Assembly: GCF_021341665.1 (NCBI RefSeq)
Contig: NZ_JAJTTH010000006.1
Span: 486,276-550,275, forward strand
From: Pseudomonas sp. Au-Pse12
GTDB taxonomy: Bacteria > Pseudomonadota > Gammaproteobacteria > Pseudomonadales > Pseudomonadaceae
Direction of reading: 5' to 3'
Length of the DNA: 64,000 nt
Below, piece after piece: positions 51,214 to 61,300 of this stretch (its first letter is position 1; each line of letters starts with the position of its first letter). The notes beneath the pieces were generated by a model, which searched no databases, was not told where the DNA came from, and saw only the letters and a program-made list of their open reading frames with translations. A program made the position numbers and the translations under genes.

Positions 51214-51845
51214 TGCCCCGGAAAAATCACCGCCGACAGCCCCCCCACAAAACCTGCAGCCAATGACGACAGCGCCGAGATCGTCTGCTTCTCGGCTTCG
51301 GTCAGTTGATCGCGACTTCGATTCGGGTACAACTGCGCAGCAATCAGCTCACCGGTGGCGGCACCCGCCGCGCCGGCAGCAGCCGAGTTGCCTTGAACCT
51401 GTGCAACTACCGCCCCCAGTACCGCTTGCGCCATGATCCGAGCAGCGTCGTTATCACCTGCTGTGCGCTTGATGATATTCGCCAGGTAGGGCGCCGAGGC
51501 GCCGGCCAGAGCCGAGCCGATGTCACCACCCGCCAAGCCTTGCAAGGCAGCAGTCACCGCTTGAGCAGCACGCTGGTAATCACCACCCGTACCGTACTTG
51601 CCCATAACTTGTTGGTACGCATCAGTGGCAATCAGCTGCTTCTGGTAGTTTTCAACATCCTCTTTGCTGGCATTTTTCCCAGGTCGATGGATTCCTAGTT
51701 TCTCCAGCTCATCGCTCGCGTCTTTGTCGACCTTAAGCTGACCTTCGGTACGAACGATGTCCGTCACCTTGGTACCAATCTCGCCAATCAGAAGCACCTG
51801 TCGCAGGTGCTTCTGCTTCTTCTCTGTATCGGAGATCGGACTCAC
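51210..51845 (-). pseudogene. Orphan CdiA module B pretoxin fragment
   Basis: A 211-residue frame homologous to the CdiA pretoxin region: QVLLIGEIGTKVTDIVRTEG, GKNASKEDVENYQKQLIATD and GGDIGSALAGASAPYL. It diverges more from the main cdiA than module A does. The GTG at 51845 is where homology begins, so no secretion domain is present. It ends early because of the C7 slip; one more base would restore FVGGAVGGDFSGAVTGAQSG into the toxin frame. Confidence 0.8.
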
Positions 51846-52026
51846 AAGCCCGCAACGACTGACCTGCGGACGGGCGGGGTTATAAACACTTTGAGCAAGC
51901 CGGTGACGAAGTCGGGCGTTAATACAAATGCTTTGGCGCTTGATCTTCCGGGGGCCTGACAGTTGCGAAGCAGCTGTTAGAGAACAAAAAATGAACCCGC
52001 CTCTTCTCGAATCAAGCTATTGCCAT
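51846..52026. other. Junction between cdiI and orphan module B
   Basis: About 180 nt with GC-rich and AT-rich patches and no supported gene. On the minus strand NARLRHRLAQSVYNPARPQV runs into the module B frame but has no match in CdiA, so it is probably leftover junction sequence. Confidence 0.4.
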
Positions 52027-52365
52027 TCAGCACCTATCATCAGGCCCAGACCACAACAACTTACTTCTAAGCTCATCAGGAACAAGTTCAAAAAGAGCCT
52101 TTATGCTTTTCAAGTGCTCATGATAATTAGGCGATATCCGATCGTTGCAGTTCTCAAAATAGCTCCTAGCCTGATAATTCAGAAACCATATGTCATGCTC
52201 GGAAAATTCAGAGTCCAACAAACTATTTGTTAGATTATGTACCAACTCCGCCTCAAAAAAACATGACTGATCCTTGCCTTTTGCTCTCTCATCCAAAGAC
52301 TGGATATTCCTTATATAAGGCAAAGACAAAGATAGCATCCTGACGTATATTAAGTTTTTTTTCAT
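52027..52365 (-). CDS. cdiI: CdiI immunity protein for the intact CdiA
   Basis: A 112-residue protein starting MKKNLIYVRMLSLSLPYIRN, 10 nt after the cdiA stop. Soluble, charged (FFEAELVHNLTNSLLDSEFS; IKALFELVPDELRSKLLW). Family not recognised. By position it neutralises the CdiA C-terminal toxin in the same cell. A longer open frame to 52440 overlaps cdiA and is not supported. Confidence 0.78.
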   Translation of the reverse strand: MKKNLIYVRMLSLSLPYIRNIQSLDERAKGKDQSCFFEAELVHNLTNSLLDSEFSEHDIWFLNYQARSYFENCNDRISPNYHEHLKSIKALFELVPDELRSKLLWSGPDDRC

Positions 52366-52375
52366 ATGAGAACCA

Positions 52376-55300
52376 TTACTTTCTCGTCGGCAAGGATCTA
52401 GCACCAGCAGGAGCACTAGCTGTTTTAGTCCAAGAACCATTCTTCAACAATTGTTCAATAAATGAAGCGTCCCCTGTCTTTTTATATATTTCCTGAGCTG
52501 CAACCATTCGATGATTCCCCTCAGACACATAATAGGTACCCTTGCTATCTACATAGCCCGCAATACGCCCCTCAGGGGCTGTAAACCTATAATTATTCGA
52601 TAGCATATCATTTTTTATCTGGTCCACCTGCTGCGGATTACGAAGACCTACTTGCATACTTTTTATACCAGATGGCGAACCAGTCTTATAGATGTTAGAT
52701 GCAGTTGTTTTAGCAAACTCAGCCAAACTTTTACCAAGCCCAGCTACAGCAACAATGGCCGCTTGATTTTCAGGATCAGATATAAACAATGCAAATCTTA
52801 CCCAGCGCGGGCTGTTCACATCGATTTTCGCCAGATCCTCGCCATTCCATTGCTGAACATAGGCCTTAGCTTCTTCGTTGCTCATCACATCCAGTCCGAT
52901 ATGACTTAGCCAATTAGGACGTTGAGTCACCTCAATCCCACCTTGCGCCAGCTCTTTGTCCTCCCCAAGAGCTCTCAGTGGATCGTTCTCCAACCGCCAA
53001 TCAGTTTCAGCACCTCGCTTATCACTAACCTGCTTCCATTTATCAACCACCGTTTGGCACGTGCGCAGACCTGATTTTTGGCAGTCTGAAAACTCTTTAT
53101 CAAAAACTACCGATTGCTCTTGGCTCAGCCAATTATTGTCCACCGCATTCCTACCCCCTTGTGCGCCAGTAACCGCACCGCCTAAATCTCCCCCCGCTAC
53201 CCCGCCAGCCAGTCCAGCAGCCAAGCTCGATAGCGCAGCCACTGTCTGCTTTTGCTCTTCACTGAGGGTGTTTGTATCGCTGGTGCCATACAGCTGCTGG
53301 GTGATCAATCGAGCAGCCAGCTCTCCACCTGCGGCTCCAGCTGCGCCCGCTATTGCCGAGTTACCTTGGGCCTGGGCAACGGCGGCTCCCAGCACAGCGT
53401 GAGCCATGGTGTTGAGGGCTGGATTGTCACCTGTGGTTTTCTTGATCAACTGCGCCAGATACGGTGCCGAGGCGCCAGCCAGTGCAGAGCCGATATCTCC
53501 ACCGGCCAACCCTTGCAAGGCAGCGGTCACCGCTTGAGCTACTCGCTGGTAATCCCCCCCCGTACCGTACTTGCCCATAACTTGCTTGTAGGCGTCGGTG
53601 GCAATCAGCTGCTTCTGGTAGTTCTCAACCTCCTCTTTGCTGGCATTTTTTCCAGGCCGACGAATACCCTTCTTCTCTTCAAGCTCCTTGCTCGCCTCTT
53701 GATCAGCCTTCAACTGCCCCTCGGTCCGAACAATGTCCGTCACCTGAGTGCCAATCTCGCCAATCAGCTGCACCTCCCGCAGGCGCTTCTGCTCCTTCTC
53801 CTTGTCGAAGATAGGGCTGATGCTGCCGTTGGCGTGTTCGACGTCGCGGCTGAGGGTGGCAACGTCCTGCTTCTGCTGGCCTGGATCACGAATGTCCAAG
53901 GCGCCGTTGGAGATTGCCGATGAGGTGGTGCCGCTGGCACTGCCGCCGTGGTTGTAGGCGATCAACATGCCGCTGGGCATGTTGCTGGTGAAGCCATCGG
54001 CACCGCCATTGCCACTGCTGACGCTGGCGCTCTGCATCTGGCTTTTGTATTCGGCCTCGTTCTTGAGATCGCTCCAGCCCAGGGTGCCGGTGCTCAGGCG
54101 GTTTTTGTCGGCTTCTGCGGTACTGGCGATGACGCTGCCATCCAGCTGGGTGTGCTTGCCCACTTCAACCTGATAACCACCCTTGCCGGCAAACAACCCG
54201 GTTTGTTCCTGCACACTCTGATACTTGGAGTCGATCTTGCTCTGGCTGACGCTGACCGAAGCGCTGCCCGTCATCGTGCCGAACGTGAAGCTGGCACCGC
54301 CGCTGACATTGCTCTGCTTGGACTTGTAGTCGTCGGTGTCCTGCTGGCTTTGCAGCGTGAGATCACGCCCGACCTTAGCCGTGATCTTGTCCGCATTGAC
54401 CTGCGCGCCCTTGAGCGCGGCGTCCCGCCCACTGATCAGGCTCGCTTGGTTACCGGCGTCCAGGGTGGTCTCGGTCCAGGTGGTGCCGGTGCCTTTTTCC
54501 TTGCCCACGCCCTTGTTGCCGTTGGCGAAGATACTCAGGCCTGCGCCGTTGGGGCCGACGCCCAAACTGACGCCAATGGCACCACCGCTGCTGCTGTTCT
54601 TGCCATCAAGCTTTTGCCGGTTGGCTGCGGCCTCAAGCTGGATGTCACGCTCAGCGGCCAGCAGCACGTTATTGCCCGCCTTGAGTTGGCTGCCTTGCAC
54701 ACGGATGTCGCCATCTGCCCCAGCGGTACCGCTACCGGCAGCCACAATGGAAAGGTTGTTGCCACTGGTCAGGCTACTGCCCTGACTGACCACCTGTTCC
54801 TGAGTCTGCTTGGAACTGGACTGCTGTGAGCCCAGGGAAATGCTGATGCCGACGAACTGGCCGATGTTATCGCCGTTCATGCCGCCGCCCTGTTGGGCCG
54901 CTTGCCAGGCCTGAACACCGGTCAGGCCAGCCTTGATGCCTTGCAGGGCAGAGAGGCGGCTATCGTCCTCCTCCTTGGCTTGCTTGGTGGTCTGGTACGC
55001 GGCGTCGACGGCACTGCCGACGGTTCCGGACAGCGCCAGGGTCAGGCCGCTGGTCTTGGTTTTGGAGGTTTGCTCGCTCTTGTTGTGATTTTCCGCCGCG
55101 AGGATGCTGACGTTCTGCCCGACGAGGCTGATGTCCTTGCCCGCGATGACGTCGGAACCTTTGAGGGTCAGGTCCTTGCCGGCCTGGATATCGACGTTGC
55201 CCAGCACACTGCCAATGGTGCTGGCCTTGGCGTTTTCGGTGGTGCTGGACGAGGTGTTCTGAGCACTGGTCGAACCCAGAGTGAAACCAATCCCGCCACT

Positions 55301-58300
55301 GCTCAACAAGCCGGACTTCTTCTTCGATGTCGAATGGCTTTGCTCGTAGGTTTCGGTCGCGCTATCGATCTCGACGTTGCGTCCCGCAACCAGGCTGGTG
55401 GAGTGGGTGGAGACAATATCGCTGGCGGTCGCGCCAATATCCTGGCCGGCGCGGATGACCACCGTATCGCCACTGACGGAGGAGCCCTGTTGGGTGATGG
55501 AGTTGCTGCTGTCGATCCGCGTTTTTTGGCTACTGGACAGCCCGGAACTGCTGGTCTTGGTCTTGCGGTAGTAGCTGTAGTCGCTGTTCTGCCCAGCGCT
55601 CAGATTCACATCACCGCCCGCATAGAGATACGCCTCATCCCCTGCCGTCACCCGACTGGCCGTCAGTTGAAGATCCTCACCGGCCTTGAGCGCTACATTG
55701 CCGCCCGCCACCAAGGTGGTGGCCACCTGCTGAACATGATCCTCCTGACTCGTCACCTTCTTGGTCTTGCTCGCCGAATGCTGCTCATTGGCCGCCGAAA
55801 CCAGGCTCAGGTTGTCCGTGGCGGTCATCGCCACATCGCGCTTGGCCTCGATCTGGCTGGCAATCGCACTGATGTCGCGACCGGCGCTGATGGCCAGGTC
55901 GCGACCGGCCTGCAGGCTGGAGCCGTTCTGGGTCACGCTGAGGTCGTTGTAGCGCACGCCGCGGTCATTGCTGACCACCTGTTCCACTGAGGTCAGGTTG
56001 ACGTCGCGTCCGGCCTTGAGGCTGGTGTCGGCACCACTTGTGAGCACGCCTCCGTTGTTGTTCACATCACGCCCGGCGTTGATCACCAGGTTGTTGGCCG
56101 CTTCCACCCGGGCGGCGCTGTCGACGAAGTCGCGCTGCTGGGCGTAGCTGCCATTGCTGCTTTGGTGGCTGCTCAGGGTGCGCTCATTGATCACGTCGCC
56201 ACGGGTTGCAGTGAGGGTCACGTCGCGCCCGGCGATGATCCCCCCAGCCTTGTTGACCAGATTGTTGCCCGCCAGCAGGTCAAGGCGGTTGCCGGCCTCC
56301 ACCAGGCCGCTGTTGACCAGGTTCTGGCCGGCCTGGGCCGAAAGGTTGTTAGTGGCGCGCAAAGTGCCGACGTTGTTCAGGTCCTGGCCGGCGATCAGGT
56401 TGACGTCGTTGCCAGCGATCAGGGCGCCGTTGGGCGCCAGGCGGTCCTTGGCCTGGGCCAGGTAGAGCACGGGCACCAGCACTTGTTCGCCGTTCACTTC
56501 GGCGTTTTCCAGCCAGACAATGTCGTGGGTCAGGGCCGCCACCTGTTCCGAGGTCAGGCTCACGCCCACCGCCAGGTTGAGCTGCTGCCGGCTCTGGATG
56601 GCGTTGTCCATCAGGTACTTGAACAGCTTCTCGTCGCTGTTCTGGCCATTGATGTAGCGCTGGCCGGTACGGGCCTGCACGGCTTGCTGGATCAGTTTCT
56701 GCTCGTAGAAACCGTCTCCCAGGCGCTTGGCGCTTTCGTCCGGGTTATAGCCCAGGTTGGACAGCAGGTAATCCGAGCTCATGAACTGCTTGAGGTCGGT
56801 CAGAACCGGGTTGGTTTCAATCAGGTACTTGTGCGGATTAGTACGCACGCTGCTGTCCGGCAGGCCGGTGACCCGATCGACACTGATCGGTACCGGAGCC
56901 TGGGTGTTGAGGGCCGCGCTCTGGCTGATGCCGTCATTCACCACCGAAGGTCCCAGCAATGCTGGGCCTGAGACGGCACCAGAACCGGGCAGGGTCGCAT
57001 TGATCGCGCTGGCATCGGTGCCGACTTGCGCCGCCGTGCGGTTGGCGGCGCTCAAGTCCGCCGAACGGGCCGCGATCTGGGCGGCGTCAGCGATGTTGAT
57101 GTCTCGCGCCTGAACCGTGGGCAGCCCTTGTTGACGTTGCGCGGTGCTCAGGGCGCCGCCGCCCATGGTCCAGTTCTGCGGACCACTGGCCGCAGGCGTG
57201 TTGGCGCCCTGGCCGCTGAGGCGAAACAGACCGTTCTGCCCGCTGGGCAGGCTGAAGCCGGGCAGCGCCAGCGGGTTGACCTGTTGCTGGGCCAAGTCCG
57301 GCGGCAATTGCTGGTTCAGGGTGATGCGGGTAGCGAAGGCCGTGCCCGGAGCGTTGGTGTCGGTGCGTTGGCCGCTGCCGACGTAGGTGAAACCGGGACG
57401 CACCACGCTGTTACCAATGCCATTACCGGCGTTGATGCTGACCGCACCGCCCGCCTGCATCACCGCCGCGTAGCTTTGGTCGCCGCCGGCGAGCTTCCTG
57501 GTTGAGCCCAAGTGCACCCATTCGCGCTCGGTCATGCCGATAAAGCCGGCCAACGACCCTTCCAGGCCACCCAGGTCATTGGGGTTATAACCTGCGCTCT
57601 GGAACCAGTACTTGTTGGTGACGCCATTGGCGACGTTGTACCAGCCCCCGGCATTCTTGGTCCGCGAGGACATGAACACACGAGTGGTTTCGGTCTCGCC
57701 GGTTTCCACGCCGCTGTTGGTCAGGTTGTTGACCGTGGCCATCAGGTTGCCAGCCGCGCCGATACTGCTGCTCTGGTTCAGCAGGTCGCCCGCGTTGATG
57801 TTCAGATTGGCGCCGGCGGCAATGCTCGACGCCGCGCTGGCGTTGGTCACTTCGAACTTGTCGCGCTGGACGATTTCCCAGACATGATTGCGCTTGCCGC
57901 TGCAGTCACCGGCGTTGTAGCCCTCGATACAGGCGACTTCGCCAATTCTCGCGGTGTAGATACCGCCCTTGCTCGTGGTCAGCACATCGCGCACGTTTTC
58001 GATGGTGCTGGCTGCCAACATCATGGAGCCGTCGCTCTGCAGCGAACCGGAACGGTTGGCAATGCGGCTGGCCAAGGAGCCCTGGCCATCACGATCGACC
58101 GTCAGATTACCTAGGCTGTAGACGTTGCCGTAGCTGTTGGTCAGGGAGTCGACCCGCAGGCCCATGTCGCCGCCGCTGAACACCAAACCATGGTCGTTGA
58201 CCAGGGCCCCCGTGGTCAGGGTCAGGTCCTGGGCGGCACCGAGGGTGCCCTGGTTGTTGATGCCTGCCGCACTGAGATTGAGCTTGGCGGCAGACGTCAG

Positions 58301-61300
58301 GCGCCCGGCGTTGTTCAACTGGCCCGCCACAGACACCGCAGTATCACCACCACCGGCGATGCTCGATGCGCTGTTGAGGTCCAACTGCCCAACTCCAAGG
58401 CCCAGCGTACCGCGGCTGCTCAGCCGGCCATTGCCTGAGTAGGAACCTCCGAGGTTGAGACTGAGACTGCCATCACTGGCGATCAAGCCATCGTTGCTCC
58501 AGTTGCCGCCACTGCCGATCAAGGCGTCGCTGGCCAGCAACTGACCACTGGCGGTCTGGCTGAAATGGTTGACGTTGAGCGTCAGGCGCCCGGCCTGGAT
58601 GACGTCACTGTTGTTCCAACTGTCGGCATTGAGGGTCAGGCCACCACGAGTGACGATGCTGCCACCTGCGCCGGTAACGTTGGCGGTGGAGATATCGAAA
58701 GTGCCGCGCCCCACGTGCAGCAGGTTACCGCCACCGTTGAGGAAGCTGCCCACGGCAAAGCTCAGGTCGTGGTTGGCGCTTTCCAGGGTGCCGTTGCGGT
58801 TGTCGAATTGCCCGCCGATCTCAAAGCGCGTACTGCCGGCGCTGCCCAGGGCCCGCAGTTGACCGGTCTGGTTGTCGAGGCTGGCGGCCTTGATTGCCAG
58901 CGTGCTGTCGCTTTCGATGATACCCAGGCGGTTGTTCAGGGCACCGCGCAGATCGAGGTCGATCTGCTGGCCGGCGATCTGGCCGTCGTTGTCGCCGCTG
59001 TTATCGAAGTTGCCAGCGCTGACCTTGACCAGGCCCTTGGCGTACAGGCCGCCGTTGCGGTTGTCGAAATCGCCGCCAGTGATCAGGGCGTCGCCGCTTT
59101 GCGCGGAAATCCGCCCGCCGTAGTTGTCGATGCCGGCCAGGGCATTGAGGGTCAGACGCTGGGCCTGGGTCACACCACCCTGGCGGTTGTTGTTCAGGTC
59201 ATAGCCGTTTTTCAACACACCGCTGAGGTTGGCAGTCATCGCCCCCTGCAGACTGGAGAGCACACCACCCCGGTTGTCCAGGTTACCGGCACCGATGCTC
59301 AGGTCGCCGCTCTGGGCCAGGATGCGTCCGCTCTGGTTGTCGATGTCGCCAGTGGTGAGGTTCAGGGCACCCTGGCTCTGCAAGGTGCCTTGGCCGTTGC
59401 CGAGACTGCCGGCCTGGATCTGCAGGTCGCCGTTACGGCTGTAGATCAAGCCGTCACTGCGGTTGTCCAGAGTGCCGTCTACGGTCAGGTGCAATCGATC
59501 ATTGGCGGCCAGGGTGCCACGGTTGCGGTTATCCAGGCTGGCGCTGAACAGGGTCAGCAGGCCCTGGCTGGCAATCTGCCCGCCCTGATTATCGATCTGC
59601 CCGGCGCGCTCGATGCGCAGCGGGCCGCCGCTGGCCACTTGGCCATTGCGGTTGGTCAAGGCGCCGAGCAGGTTCAAGGTCAGCGCAGCGTTGCCCTTGA
59701 GGCTGCCGCCGCTGTTGTCCAGGCTGGTGGCGTTCAGACTCAGAGCCTGCTGCGCACTGATGCTGCCGGCGGCGTTGCCCAGGGTCATGGCTTGCAGGGT
59801 CAGGGCCGCACCGCTGTCGATCAGGCCACCCTGGGCGTTGTTCAACAGGCCATTAATGCTGAGGGTCTGTTCTGCGGCGCTGGAAAGAATGCCGCCGCTG
59901 CTGTTGTCCAGGTTGGCCGCTGTCACGCTCAGCGCCTTCTGGCTGACCAGGGCGCCGGCGCCACTGTTCTGCAGGTCACCGCTGACCTGCAGATCGAGCC
60001 CGCCGCTACGGCTGGACAAGGTGCCCAAGTTACGATTGTCCAGGCTTCCCAGGTTGGCGTTCAGGCCTTGCCAGCCCGAGGCCAGGCCACCTTGGTTGAG
60101 CAGGCTCTGGGCCTTGAGGTTCAGTTGCTCGTTGCTGATCAGTTTACCGGCGCTGTTGTCCAGGCTGCGCGCCGTCAGGTCCAGGCTCAGGCGGCTGGAG
60201 ATTTCACCGTTACGGTTACTCAGGTCACGCAAGTGAGCGATGCTCAGCGGCCCTTGGGTGCTGATCAGGCCGCCGCTGTTATCCAAGTCCCCCGTGGTGT
60301 TGCCCAGGTCCAGAGCGATGCTGCTGCCTTGCAAACTGGCGTCGCGGTTGTCCACAGAGCTGGCGCTCAGGGTCAGGCCGCCGTCAGCGTTGATCAGGCC
60401 CCGGCCACTGTTGTTCAAGGCGCCCGCCAGTAGCAGGTCGAGGCTGCCACGGCTGGTAAGGGCGCCGCCGCTATTGGCCAGGCTAGCTGCACGGGCATCA
60501 AGGGATGCCGCCGCGATCAGGCCCTTGAGATTGATCAGGACCTGGTCGATACGCAGGGTCAGGGCCTGGTTGCTGAGAAGCTTGCCGCTGCTGTTGTCCA
60601 GGTTCTGAGCTGCCAGGGTGAACGCCTGGGCCGCAGAAATTTCACCGCCCTGGTTGTTCACGTCCTTGAGATTCTTGAGCATCAGCAGCGGTGCGTTGAT
60701 CAGGCCCTGCTGGTTGTTCAGTTGCCCCTGGTTGAGGTCCAGGGTCAGGGAGGTATTGCTGAACAGCTGACCGCCCTGCTGCTCAAGGCCGCTGACACTG
60801 GCGTTCAGCGCCCCGCCGCTGGCGATGCGGCCTTGGTCCTGATTGGTCAGCTGGGCACTGATCAAATCCAGGTTGCCACCGCTGCCGAGACGACCACTGT
60901 GGCTGTTATCCAGTGTTCCGGTGCTGATGCTGGCTGCCGCCTTGGCGCTGATGTTGCCCTGATTGCGGTTGTCCAGGCGGGCGCTGTTGAGCACCAGCCC
61001 GGCATCGGTGAGGATCTCCCCGCCCTGATTGAGCAATGCGGCGCTGTGCTCCAGGGTCAGCGCCTGGGCGCTGGAAACACTGCCGCCGCTGTTATCCAGC
61101 CCGGCACTCTTGAGCCCTAGACGGCCTTCAGCGCTGATCAGACCCTGGCGGTTATCCAGGTCACCCTGCAATTTGACCTTGAGGTCATGCTGGGTCAGCA
61201 ACGTACCGCTGCGGTTGTCCAGGCTGCTGCCCATCAGGCTCAGGCCCGCCTTGCCCGACAGCAGGCCCTTGCTGCGGTTGAGCACCTGAGCCACGGTCAG

